Of a DNA stretch of 30,094 nucleotides, positions 1 through 8,382 are shown piece after piece. The stretch covers positions 1 through 30,094 of the IMG/VR virus record IMGVR_UViG_3300017989_000325, one strand, 5' to 3'. The notes under the pieces were generated by a model. The model was not told where the DNA came from. It did no database searches and worked only from the letters and a program-made list of their open reading frames with translations. The position numbers were made by a program, and so were the translations under genes. Position 1 is the first letter of the stretch. Each line of letters begins with the position of its first letter. This DNA is from a virus.

Positions 1-2523
1 GACCCCGGCGTTGGCGTCGTTGTAGGCGATTTTAGACCCAGAGTACAGATAGGTGCCGATGGTAAACGACCCGATGGTCCCGGACGTGGCCGTAATGGCC
101 CCGGTGATCGTGGCAGAGGTGGCAGTGAAAGCGCCCGCTGCGGTCAGTTGAGTGTTGGTGCCCTTCCAGGATATATTGCTGCCATCGAACTGAAAATATT
201 GATTGGCGCCGTCGCCGATATAGGCTTTTGGAGTTCCGCCGCTGTATAATAGTTGAATGCCTTTTGCGCCGTATGTGGGATCGTTGATGCTAATATACGA
301 CCACACGCCGTTAGCAACGAGGTGAATAATATTAGACGCCCATGCGCCTGAGCTCATTGCATTGCCGGAGAGGGTCCACCCACCAATAGTGCCCGATACG
401 GCGCGCATCAGCCCTGCCTTGCTGACCGCGAACGGGTTGGTCCCAATATCGTAAGTGGCGGCCCCCAGCCACATGTTGCCGTCTGTATCGACATGGAATG
501 ACGTGTTGTCGGCCCCGCCAATATCGATGGCCGTGGCGCTGATAGTGCCGGAGATGGTGGCGTTCGTGGCGATCAGGGCCCCGGTTTTGGTGACCCGGAA
601 GGGGGCGGACCCGGCGGTGGCATGCCCGGCCCACAGCCGATACGTGGCGTCGGCGGCGGAGACGATCACCACGTCGTTGGATGTGCCCAGGGTCACTACG
701 CCGGTGCTCGACAGGGTGGCATTGCCGCCGGTCAGGGTGGCCGTAGTGATGGTCCAGCCGGAGATCTGGGTGAGCTGGTCGGATATCTCAAAAAGGATGT
801 TGCCGGATCCATCATACCCACCCATACCCCAGTGATCCGTGCCCCCGTCCTCATACAGATAGCCCACCTGGGCGCGCCGTAAGGGAGTGGCGTCCCAGAC
901 TACCAGCTTGGCCTGCGACCCGGATTCCAAGACAATGCCGGAGTTGGGAGAACTGGTAGGCGTGCCGGACACCAGCGAATAAATGTATCCCGAGATAATC
1001 GTCCACCCGCCGATCGTCCCGGTCGTTGCGGTAACAGAGCCTGTGATGGTAGCCGATGTCGCGGTCAGTGCCCCGGCGTGGGTGACCCGAAACTCGGCGC
1101 TGCCAGGGGTGTTATCGCCCGCCCAAAAGGCGTAGGTGGCGTCCCCTGCGCTGGTAGCCAGACCAATGCCGGTGGAGGTCATCTTGCCCGCGGCGATTAC
1201 CCAGCCCGAAGCCCCGCCGATGTAGCCGGTGGTGGCCGTGATGACGCCGGTAATGGTGGCGCTGGTGGCAGTCAGGGCCCCGGCCTTGGTGACCCGGAAG
1301 GGGGCGGACCCGGCGGTGGCATGCCCGGCCCACAGCCGGTACGTGGCGTCGGCGGCGGAGACGATCACCACGTCGTTGGATGTGCCCAGGGTCACTACGC
1401 CGGTGCTCGACAGGGTGGCATTGCCGCCGGTCAGGGCGGCCGTAGTGATGGTCCACCCCGAAATCTGTGTGGTCTGGTCGCTGATCTCAAACAGCAGGTT
1501 GCCCATGGCGTCCAGCCCGCCGATGCCCCAATGGTCCGAACCGTCATCGTATAGCCAGCCCATGGCGGCCCGCTGAAGGCCGCTCGCGTCATAGACCGTG
1601 ACGCACGGAAATTCCGTGGATCCGTCGCCCACATCCAGCACCACCCCCTCCTGGGGGCTGCTCCCGGGCGTGCCGCTGCCCAGGTTGTAAAAATACCGAT
1701 GATCAAACGTCCACCCAGCCAGTTGAATCAGTTGATCGCTGATCTCGAACAGTACGTTCCCCGATCCGTCCTGACTGCCGATGCCCCAATGCTCCGTGCC
1801 TCCGTCCTCGTACAGATACCCCATGCGGGCACGGGTCAAGGGTGTCGCGTCGTAAACGATAATGCTCGACAAATCGCCCCCCAGCCCTGCTGCAACACTG
1901 AGGACGATCCCGGCATTGGGGCTGCTTTCGGGCGTGCCGGAGGTGAGTTTGTAAAAGTATTCGTCCGTAAAGGTCCACCCGGCGAAGCTCTGGCCGGCAT
2001 TGCTGCTCTCAAATACAATATTCCCGCTGGCGTCCCGGCACCGCAGGCCGTATTCGTCGGACCCCAGATCGCCCAGATAGATGCGCTCCTGGTCCGAGAC
2101 CAGGACGCGCAGGCAGGGGGCCGTGCTCATCTCGTCGGTGATCAGGATCTCGCCCGAGACAATTTCATGGGCGGTCAAATAGGTGCTGGGCCACCACTCA
2201 TAAATCTGCACCCCAGACCCGCTCTCCACAAACAGCTTGACGAACCGGGCCTGCACGATGGCGGGCAGCATGGTCACCACCTTGTCGTTGGCGTCCTTGT
2301 CGGTGGTCAGGTAGTTGGTCTGGGCGTCGGCCTCCGCGCTGTATGCAGTCAGGACCAGGCCGGTGTCCAGGGCGTGGGCGGCGGTCCCGGCGTAATAGGT
2401 CCAGCTATCGTCCTCGCTCTCCCGCATGGCAATATAGATGTTGGCGTTCGCTGCCAGCCAGAGCAGGTGCTTTTGGAACAGGTGCGTATACGCATAGGTG
2501 TAGGATATCTCGCGCCAGGCCAT
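1..2523 (-). CDS. Modular tail fibre / receptor-binding protein, 3' end outside the window
   Basis: The frame is open from an ATG at 2523 to position 1 (841 codons, no stop), so the C-terminus is missing. The ATG shares one base with the TGA of the J-like gene, which suggests translational coupling. Residues 1-180 form a non-repetitive N-terminal part, likely the baseplate attachment. Two modules then alternate. The first starts around SGTPxSSP, contains YDATPL..MGYLYEDGG.HWGIG and ends LFEISDQ; copies lie near residues 188-272, 278-358 and 514-590. The second has the pattern ALTATSATITG.ITATTG.IGGW. Such repeats are typical of trimeric beta-rich phage fibre shafts. Position after J supports a distal host-recognition role. 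No chaperone or enzymatic domain is visible in the part present. Fibre is confident; the receptor is unknown. Confidence 0.85.
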   Translation of the reverse strand, partial: MAWREISYTYAYTHLFQKHLLWLAANANIYIAMRESEDDSWTYYAGTAAHALDTGLVLTAYSAEADAQTNYLTTDKDANDKVVTMLPAIVQARFVKLFVESGSGVQIYEWWPSTYLTAHEIVSGEILITDEMSTAPCLRVLVSDQERIYLGDLGSDEYGLRCRDASGNIVFESSNAGQSFAGWTFTDEYFYKLTSGTPESSPNAGIVLSVAAGLGGDLSSIIVYDATPLTRARMGYLYEDGGTEHWGIGSQDGSGNVLFEISDQLIQLAGWTFDHRYFYNLGSGTPGSSPQEGVVLDVGDGSTEFPCVTVYDASGLQRAAMGWLYDDGSDHWGIGGLDAMGNLLFEISDQTTQISGWTITTAALTGGNATLSSTGVVTLGTSNDVVIVSAADATYRLWAGHATAGSAPFRVTKAGALTATSATITGVITATTGYIGGASGWVIAAGKMTSTGIGLATSAGDATYAFWAGDNTPGSAEFRVTHAGALTATSATITGSVTATTGTIGGWTIISGYIYSLVSGTPTSSPNSGIVLESGSQAKLVVWDATPLRRAQVGYLYEDGGTDHWGMGGYDGSGNILFEISDQLTQISGWTITTATLTGGNATLSSTGVVTLGTSNDVVIVSAADATYRLWAGHATAGSAPFRVTKTGALIATNATISGTISATAIDIGGADNTSFHVDTDGNMWLGAATYDIGTNPFAVSKAGLMRAVSGTIGGWTLSGNAMSSGAWASNIIHLVANGVWSYISINDPTYGAKGIQLLYSGGTPKAYIGDGANQYFQFDGSNISWKGTNTQLTAAGAFTATSATITGAITATSGTIGSFTIGTYLYSGSKIAYNDANAGV
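587..756 (-). repeat. 170-bp direct repeat, copy 1, inside tail fibre gene
   Basis: This segment matches 1286-1455 at 168 of 170 positions by eye. The two copies are offset by 699 bp, which is 233 codons, so the repeat is in frame. It encodes the module running from GWTITTA through the RLWAGHATAGSAPFRVTK region. Confidence 0.9.
1286..1455 (-). repeat. 170-bp direct repeat, copy 2, inside tail fibre gene
   Basis: Partner of the copy at 587-756. The differences seen are an a/g change in the cagccgatacg segment and a t/c change in gtcagggtgg. The flanking module sequence diverges much more, so similarity is concentrated in this block. Confidence 0.9.
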
Positions 2524-5500
2524 CAGGTGACTGTTACGCCTCCGCTGCCTAAAACGTTGTTATAGAGTTCGTCCACGTCGCCGGTAATGCCCGCGCCCGC
2601 GGTCATGGTTAATTGGACATAGGCCGTGTAGGGCTGGTTCGCCGTGCCCGATCCTGAGGCTGGGGTCTGAATGGTGTAGGCCCCGGCGGCCGGGTTGCCC
2701 ACGACCGTGAGGACGGTGGCCGTATTGCTGGCGATATCGAATGGGGTGAACGTGCTGTCCAGGAGGACCGATCCGGCCCATTCGTCGGGCGTCCACGATT
2801 TGGTGGTGTCGGTCAGCGAGTTGGTCCCCACGCTGGTGGCGGTCCCGCTGTCGTCCAGGCCGGAGTAGAGATAGAATTTGTCCTCTACAAAAACCTCGAT
2901 GTCGATAGGCACGCGCAGGTGCCCGTTGGCGGCCAGATAGGCGGCGGCCTCGGCCAGGGTGAGACCCCGGTGGGTGCTGTTGGTCAGGATATTTTCCCAC
3001 TCGCCCCACGATCCGCTGTCAATGCGGGTGCGCACAAAATAGCTGGCAACGTCGGCCTCGGTGTTTTCGGGCCAGGTGAACTCCACCCCGCCGATGCGGC
3101 TGTAGGCGGTAACGCTGGCCGGGGCGGCCGGGGCCTCGTTGGTGCAGATAATGACAGCGGGCTCGGCGGTCTCGCAGCCGTGGATAATGCCCCACAGCTT
3201 GATGGTGATCACGCTCTTGGGATACCCGCCCGTATCCAACACGTTGGCGTCGTAAACATAGACGGCCTCGGACCCCGGCCCCATCACCTCGCGCAACACC
3301 GTCCCGGTGGCGGTGTCAATGGCCTGGACGCGAAACTCGTCAAACTCCTGAGAGGGAGGGGCAATGCCAGCCCCGCCGGGTTCGTCCCCGGCATCGAGAT
3401 CGAAAAACACGGTGGTGTACCACTCGATGTGCAGATCCAGCCCGGTCCAAATGTTTTCGCCGGTATCATCGCCCGTGACCCGGAGCCCATGGGCCCGCCA
3501 ATACGGCGGCAGGGTGTCGCCATAGCCCTTGAAATCAATATCCACAAACTCGGCGTCCATCCCCAACGCTCGATTGGCGCTGACTGCAAACTGATAGGTG
3601 GTCATGGGGTGGAGCAGGTCTCCCGCGATCTTGGCCTCGGGGTCCGACGTCTCGCCCCAGTAGGTCCATGCGGCCTCGGTGTCATAGATGCGATACCACA
3701 CATACCAGAGATAGGCGTGGCCCCGCCAGGTAAGGTGGACAAATGCCTCGAAATAGGGGCGGTCCCAGTTGAAATACTCGGCGGCGGCCAGATCGCTGAC
3801 CAGGACCAGATCGGAGATGGACTCGTCCTCGGCAATGATCTGATCCGGGGTGTAGACATCCACATCGTATTCCAGGGCCGTGATCTTGCGGGTGAGGTCC
3901 CCGGCCCGCGTGATGTTGACGATCCGGTAATCCCCGGCCAGGGCGCCCACGGCCCCAAAGGCGTACACGGCGCCGGCAGCCGGGTTGTTGGTCCAGGTCC
4001 CGGCGGCCAGGGTTACCTCGTCCGTGGTGGTCTCGACCCCGACCGCGGCGATGGTCCCGGTTTCCATGTCGTCGTAGCCGTCGGCGTCCACGTCGGTCTG
4101 GTGGCGGATCATGATCTGGTAGGTGGTCCCCGGCTGCATGGTGACGCTGCGGTCAATGGTGACGGTGTTGTTGGTGGACGAGACCACCCGCCCCGAATAC
4201 CCCCACTGGGGCACGTCGTGCGACACATAGATGAGGTCCCCGGCCTGGGCGGCGAGGGCGTCGACCTCCACCTGGAAGCTGACCACCTTTTTGAGCAATT
4301 GGTTGCAGGCCAGCATATACTGGGCGTGATAGATGGCCAGATCTCGCCGGGTGCATCCGATGAGGTCGAGCTGGGTGGTCTCATAGATGGTGTCGTCCGA
4401 TTCGGCGTAGTCCTGGCGGTGGACCAGGACGGTCTTGCGCACATAGTCGTCCTGCTCGTCATAGAAGGTGCACTCGATCTGGTTGCAGCGGTTTTCCTGG
4501 CGAAGATAGTCGATTTCGAAGGTATCCTTGACGATGTTGCCAATGCCGAAGAGCTGCACGGGCGTCCCGGGCCGGTCCACCAGGCAGCCGTAGCTGGTGC
4601 CCTTCTGGACCACGCGGCCCCAGCCCAGGGTCTCGATCAGGCCCAGGGCCACGTCGAAGCGGCGGGTCAAATCAAAATAGATATTGCATTTAAAATCGTG
4701 CTTGCGGATGTAATAGCGGTTGCCGTTGACCCCGCCGGCCCCACCCTGGAGCGTCAGGGTGTCGTCGGTGTTGCTCTCGATGGTATAGGATGCGCCCGCG
4801 TCATAGTCCACCGCGACGTACCCCTTCCACTGATTTACCGTCCAGTCCTTGGAGGTATCCTCGATCTCGCCTGACCCGCTGCCAGCCGTGGCCGTGCCAA
4901 AATCCGCCGCGGAATAGATGCCATACGCCCCCGCTGCCGGGGTCCCGGATACGGTCAGGGTGGTGGCGGTGTTGGAGGCGATCTCGAACCAGACGTCGGC
5001 TGAATCGATCAGGATATAGCCCGCATAGGCGTTGATGTTCCAGGCCTGGGCCGTGTCGGTCAGAAAGGTGAGCCCCACGCTGGTGGCGGTCCCGGCCTGG
5101 GCCTTGTCGCGTTCATCGGAGGCGTCGTCGCACCAGTCGGCCCAGTCGTCAAACTCGGAGTAAAGCATCTTGTCGCCATCCACCCCATAGCCGTAGTCGT
5201 CGTTGGTGACCATGTCGAACGCGGCCCAGGCCGGGTTATTGGACGGCTTGTCCACCCAGGCGGCCCCGGTGTAGACGCTGACGTTGTCGCGCTGGACCAG
5301 GCAGGAGATGCGGGGGATCATCCCGTTGAGCTGGTCGGTGGACAGGGCCCTGACGGCCAGCAGCGATGCGCCCGGATAGGTAAAATCGTCATAGATCACG
5401 GTCTGATAGTAACTGAACGTGACAGCGTTCATATAGAGGTTGTCCCCCACCCCCGGGGGCTGCTCGGCATAGGCCAGCTTGACCTGATAGGACCCGTGGG

Positions 5501-7010
5501 TCAGGTTTTTAAACGTCCACTGGTATCGGATAGGATCGGCCTGGGCCCCGGTAAACTCATGGACCTGGTTGACCCAGGATCCCCCGGAGATTTTAACGCC
5601 GGCCAGCACCTTGACGGTAATCGATTCGATGCCCGACCCGGTATGGCGGCCCAGCCCTGGCAGCACGGCAAAGACCCGAATCTCGTCAAAGGCCGATCCG
5701 GGCACGTTTTCAACGACGCTTTGACCGGCGGCCCCGTCCGAAAAGGCCCGGTATCCCGTGAGCAAAATGCCGTGGCCGGATTCCGCCGTGCTGGAGTACA
5801 GCTTGACCTCGACGTCATACTGATCCGCAGCGAGGCCGTCGATCTCGCAGTTGATGAACCGCGTGTCTTCATTGACCAGCCATTCGGTCCCTGCCGTGCC
5901 GGTATAAAATATCTTGCGCGTGCCGGGGAATGAGAGCTCCGAGCTCCAGGCCCCAGCCGGTGAAGATCGATAGCGCATTTTGACGACAAAATCCGCTGAG
6001 CCGGGGATGGTGCCCACAAACGAGCCAGGATCCCCCAGCTCCTCAAAAAATTCCTCGTCAATTTCGAGATCGATCAGGAGGCGGACAATATCGTCTTTAA
6101 CGGTGGTAATGGTAGATGACCACGACCCCACAATGAGGGTTTCGTCCGGGTCGATGTCTACCTCGACGGGTACGGAGGGGGCAGCGGAATCGGGGTCCAA
6201 CTGGCCGGATTCTACGTTGTGATCCGTAATGGTGTCGCCAAAATTTTCTAAGGGGACGTCGTTGTCAGATCCGCCAACCCGGATCTCATGGTAAACATTA
6301 TCAAAATCCTCGATGGCCGTGTCGTTGATAATGATGTCCGTAATGCCGTCCACGGCATGGTCGGCCACGGCATAGAGCATGTTGAGATATTGCTTGTTTT
6401 CACACAGCTCCGTGTATTTGCAGATCAGGGGCGGCTGCACGCGGCAGCGGCCATACACCACGGGCCAGGGGATGCCCTCGTTTTCCAGGTTCTGGCGGGT
6501 GTCCCACGAATACGTTGGGCTGCCGGCTGACAGATCCGGCACGTCGGCCTGCTGGGGCTTGAGCAGCGTATTGACCAGGACGCCCCCGGCCATCATGATG
6601 CCCCCCGCAAGCATGGCCCCGCCCATGGCAGACCCGCTCACGCCCCCGGCGATGAGCGGCGCGGTCCACCACTGCTGGGCTGCGACCGCGGCCACCATGA
6701 CGGCGAGCATGGCCACAATGCCCAGGATGTTTTTACCCCCCTGGTCCCCGCCGTGGGGGACCAGGCAAAAGACGATGTTGTCGCCCGGCGTAATGGCGAC
6801 CGAGGCGATCTGATCGGGTACAAGGGGAACCCGGTTGAGGCTGACGGCGATCTCCATATCAGCCGGGGCCTGGGGGAATATCTGGCGGGCATACTCCGGG
6901 ATGGCGCGTCCGGGCACGTGGTCCACCCATTGCGAGACCTGGCTGGTGGTGGGCTGCCAGGGGTTTGTGACCGCTGTGATCAGGACCTTGTTATCCGGGA
7001 TGATAGGCAT
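2523..7010 (-). CDS. Tail tip / host specificity protein, lambda gpJ-like with gpI-like N-terminus
   Basis: 1495 aa from an ATG at 7010; the reading frame extends further upstream but only as an antisense-like shadow of the NlpC gene. Residues 1-85 look like the beta-grasp domain of lambda gpI. A hydrophobic, Gly/Ala-rich stretch follows (about 88-150, containing LGIVAMLAVMVAAVAAQQWW), which is characteristic of gpI/gpJ membrane-interacting segments. The rest is the large J-type tip protein with fibronectin-like beta domains (for example APAAPASVTAYSRIGGVEFTW near the C-terminus). A GTATSVG...LTDT...WAG...SNTAT.LTV.G.PAAGAY module appears at least twice. There is no separate gpI gene, so gpI and gpJ functions appear fused. 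It overlaps the NlpC gene by 20 nt and abuts the fibre gene. Its role is central tip assembly and DNA delivery. Confidence 0.88.
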   Translation of the reverse strand: MPIIPDNKVLITAVTNPWQPTTSQVSQWVDHVPGRAIPEYARQIFPQAPADMEIAVSLNRVPLVPDQIASVAITPGDNIVFCLVPHGGDQGGKNILGIVAMLAVMVAAVAAQQWWTAPLIAGGVSGSAMGGAMLAGGIMMAGGVLVNTLLKPQQADVPDLSAGSPTYSWDTRQNLENEGIPWPVVYGRCRVQPPLICKYTELCENKQYLNMLYAVADHAVDGITDIIINDTAIEDFDNVYHEIRVGGSDNDVPLENFGDTITDHNVESGQLDPDSAAPSVPVEVDIDPDETLIVGSWSSTITTVKDDIVRLLIDLEIDEEFFEELGDPGSFVGTIPGSADFVVKMRYRSSPAGAWSSELSFPGTRKIFYTGTAGTEWLVNEDTRFINCEIDGLAADQYDVEVKLYSSTAESGHGILLTGYRAFSDGAAGQSVVENVPGSAFDEIRVFAVLPGLGRHTGSGIESITVKVLAGVKISGGSWVNQVHEFTGAQADPIRYQWTFKNLTHGSYQVKLAYAEQPPGVGDNLYMNAVTFSYYQTVIYDDFTYPGASLLAVRALSTDQLNGMIPRISCLVQRDNVSVYTGAAWVDKPSNNPAWAAFDMVTNDDYGYGVDGDKMLYSEFDDWADWCDDASDERDKAQAGTATSVGLTFLTDTAQAWNINAYAGYILIDSADVWFEIASNTATTLTVSGTPAAGAYGIYSAADFGTATAGSGSGEIEDTSKDWTVNQWKGYVAVDYDAGASYTIESNTDDTLTLQGGAGGVNGNRYYIRKHDFKCNIYFDLTRRFDVALGLIETLGWGRVVQKGTSYGCLVDRPGTPVQLFGIGNIVKDTFEIDYLRQENRCNQIECTFYDEQDDYVRKTVLVHRQDYAESDDTIYETTQLDLIGCTRRDLAIYHAQYMLACNQLLKKVVSFQVEVDALAAQAGDLIYVSHDVPQWGYSGRVVSSTNNTVTIDRSVTMQPGTTYQIMIRHQTDVDADGYDDMETGTIAAVGVETTTDEVTLAAGTWTNNPAAGAVYAFGAVGALAGDYRIVNITRAGDLTRKITALEYDVDVYTPDQIIAEDESISDLVLVSDLAAAEYFNWDRPYFEAFVHLTWRGHAYLWYVWYRIYDTEAAWTYWGETSDPEAKIAGDLLHPMTTYQFAVSANRALGMDAEFVDIDFKGYGDTLPPYWRAHGLRVTGDDTGENIWTGLDLHIEWYTTVFFDLDAGDEPGGAGIAPPSQEFDEFRVQAIDTATGTVLREVMGPGSEAVYVYDANVLDTGGYPKSVITIKLWGIIHGCETAEPAVIICTNEAPAAPASVTAYSRIGGVEFTWPENTEADVASYFVRTRIDSGSWGEWENILTNSTHRGLTLAEAAAYLAANGHLRVPIDIEVFVEDKFYLYSGLDDSGTATSVGTNSLTDTTKSWTPDEWAGSVLLDSTFTPFDIASNTATVLTVVGNPAAGAYTIQTPASGSGTANQPYTAYVQLTMTAGAGITGDVDELYNNVLGSGGVTVT
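2667..2849 (-). repeat. Beta-module repeat in J-like gene, copy near C-terminus
   Basis: Encodes the module GTATSVG..SLTDT..SW...EWAG..LLDS....F.IASNTAT.LTV.G.PAAGAYTI. It is related at the protein level to 4914-5093, and short stretches are identical in DNA (cacgctggtggcggtcccg). Confidence 0.7.
4914..5093 (-). repeat. Beta-module repeat in J-like gene, internal copy
   Basis: Encodes GTATSVG..FLTDT..AW......AGYILIDS....FEIASNTAT.LTV.G.PAAGAYGI. A third, more diverged copy follows directly at about 4700-4910 (EDTSKDW...QWKGYVAVDY...YTIESN..DTLTL). Confidence 0.7.
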
Positions 7011-7410
7011 AAAACCCTTCGATTTTGCGCGTGAAATACGGGTGTGCGATCCGCTCCAGCACGCTGTGCTGTTTTGCGAGCGTATGGAGCATGAATCCGT
7101 TGCCCACATAGACGCCCAGGTGGTTGCAGGCCTCCGGGATATTGGGATCGATCCGCATGACCACCAGGCAGGGGACCTCTGGCTGGGCCGTGCGGCGCCA
7201 CTGCGCCCGCTGGGAATCCACCGTGTCGTTGATGTCTGCGGTGGCAAAGCACGACACGCGGTAATCCGGCAGCTCGATGCCCCACAGGCCCCGGTAGGCC
7301 AGCATGGCCAGGCCCCAGCAGTCGGCGCCCCTGGCGATAGAGCGCCCGCCGTTGACAAACGGGATCCCGATGAATGGCCGCAGCCGCTGCATCACGTCCC
7401 GGTTACGCAT
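6991..7410 (-). CDS. NlpC/P60-type tail peptidase, lambda gpK-like
   Basis: 139 aa. The start is the ATG at 7410, which overlaps the end of the gpL-like gene by 8 nt; a longer frame exists upstream but reads as a shadow of that gene. The NlpC/P60 pattern is visible: catalytic Cys31 in GADCWGL, His97 in NHLGVYVG and a third polar residue, His109, in FMLH. The length fits a lone NlpC domain, whereas lambda gpK also has a JAB/Mov34 domain. This family cleaves peptidoglycan during tail assembly or DNA entry. Its place between gpL-like and gpJ-like genes is the canonical lambda order. Confidence 0.88.
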   Translation of the reverse strand: MRNRDVMQRLRPFIGIPFVNGGRSIARGADCWGLAMLAYRGLWGIELPDYRVSCFATADINDTVDSQRAQWRRTAQPEVPCLVVMRIDPNIPEACNHLGVYVGNGFMLHTLAKQHSVLERIAHPYFTRKIEGFYAYHPG

Positions 7411-8020
7411 ACAGCCCCCGTCGGCCCGCGCCCGGAGCGCCCCCAAACCGGTCGGAATTGCCCAGCTCGCGGCAGCGGGTGAGGGTTCGGTCGCAGACGG
7501 TCTCGGCCCCCGCATAGCCGCAGCGGGTCCCCTTGAAAACCTTGTAGCGGCAAAAGTTTTTAAAGACCCGGTTGCGAGGCCACCGCCGGTCAAACGGCCC
7601 GACGCTGCCCAGGGTAAAATGCGCCCATTTGCTGTCGGCCCGGGCGTCGATGACCCGGTAGGTCAGCTCGATCTCGGGATCGGTCAGATTGAGGTGGGCC
7701 GAATGCACCACCCGCAGGGTTACCTCCGCATCGATGCCGCCGTTGCCTGCCTCCATATACTGCTCCATCACGCGGGAGGCGTTGCCGAGCCGGACGGTCA
7801 CCTTGGGCCGCTCGCCCTTGGCGCTGTCCCCCACCTCTTCCAGCTCGAAGGGAAATGCCGTGTACGTGTCTCCCCCCGTGGGCCAGACGATATTCGCCGT
7901 ATTTGAGCACACGCGCACCGTGGTGGGGCCGTCGAAGGTGATCTCCATCAAGATGAGCCAGGCCCCGGTGTTGACCAGGGCGTTTTTCTCGGCAATCGCG
8001 GCGGTGGAGAGCGTGTGCAT
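7403..8020 (-). CDS. Minor tail protein, lambda gpL-like, Fe-S cysteine motif
   Basis: 205 aa. The N-terminal two thirds resemble the beta-rich DUF1833/gpL domain (residues 20-145). The C-terminal end holds four cysteines, Cys157, Cys167, Cys176 and Cys183, in a FCRYKVFKGTRCGY...CDRTLTRC arrangement. Lambda gpL has the same pattern, which binds an iron-sulphur cluster; cluster binding here is inferred from the family. The sequence ends FGGAPG, another gpL trait. The ATG is 1 nt after the TAA of the preceding gene, with a short AGG upstream. It acts at the tail tip between the M-type and K-type proteins. Confidence 0.88.
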   Translation of the reverse strand: MHTLSTAAIAEKNALVNTGAWLILMEITFDGPTTVRVCSNTANIVWPTGGDTYTAFPFELEEVGDSAKGERPKVTVRLGNASRVMEQYMEAGNGGIDAEVTLRVVHSAHLNLTDPEIELTYRVIDARADSKWAHFTLGSVGPFDRRWPRNRVFKNFCRYKVFKGTRCGYAGAETVCDRTLTRCRELGNSDRFGGAPGAGRRGLYA

Positions 8021-8021
8021 A

Positions 8022-8378
8022 TTATGCCTGTTCGATCTGGAGCCCCGACATGCGCCAGGCCGTCACGCCGGAGACAAACCCGCTGAACATGGCCGGTGGC
8101 AGGCGGTCCTCGGAAAACCGGCAGGTGTAGACCGTGGACGTAATCGGGTGGGTCCATGAAAACGTGGTCCCCAGGTTGGTGTCGAAAAACGTGCACAGGG
8201 TAGCGTAGTCCGTCTGGCTGAGCGCCCGCCATCCCAGGACAAAGACCCACCGGGTGCTGGTGGCCCGTGCCCGGCTTTGAACCGCGCCGTTTTCAAACTC
8301 CGTGCGGACCTGGCCCCGCTGCGGGTATTGCTCAAACAGGTCGCTGCTGCACTGTGCGATGCTGGGCCAATTGGCCAT
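8022..8378 (-). CDS. Minor tail protein, lambda gpM-like
   Basis: 118 aa starting at 8378, with GGGAGG seven bases upstream formed by the last codons of the tape-measure gene. Aromatic-rich beta protein with a central FVLGWRALSQTDYATLCTFFDTNLG segment and a WTHP..S..YTCRF.ED.L motif, as in the phage minor tail protein family that includes lambda gpM (COG4718). It sits directly after the tape measure and before gpL, as expected for a distal tail protein linking tube and tip. Assignment rests on pattern and order rather than strong residue identity. Confidence 0.75.
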   Translation of the reverse strand: MANWPSIAQCSSDLFEQYPQRGQVRTEFENGAVQSRARATSTRWVFVLGWRALSQTDYATLCTFFDTNLGTTFSWTHPITSTVYTCRFSEDRLPPAMFSGFVSGVTAWRMSGLQIEQA

Positions 8379-8382
8379 ATCG

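Noticed and set aside
1-2523. Diversity-generating retroelement target in the tail fibre
   Set aside because: No reverse transcriptase or template repeat with A-biased changes is seen. The fibre repeats differ at only two bases and one change is not at A, and the C-terminal end is outside the window.
1699-2565. 288-codon plus-strand frame
   Set aside because: Antisense to the modular tail fibre; the repeats in the fibre explain its length. No recognisable protein pattern.
2919-4874. 651-codon open frame on the plus strand
   Set aside because: It is antisense to the J-like gene, has low-complexity Gly/Val/Asp-rich composition typical of a shadow frame in GC-rich DNA, and no ribosome-binding site or domain was recognised.
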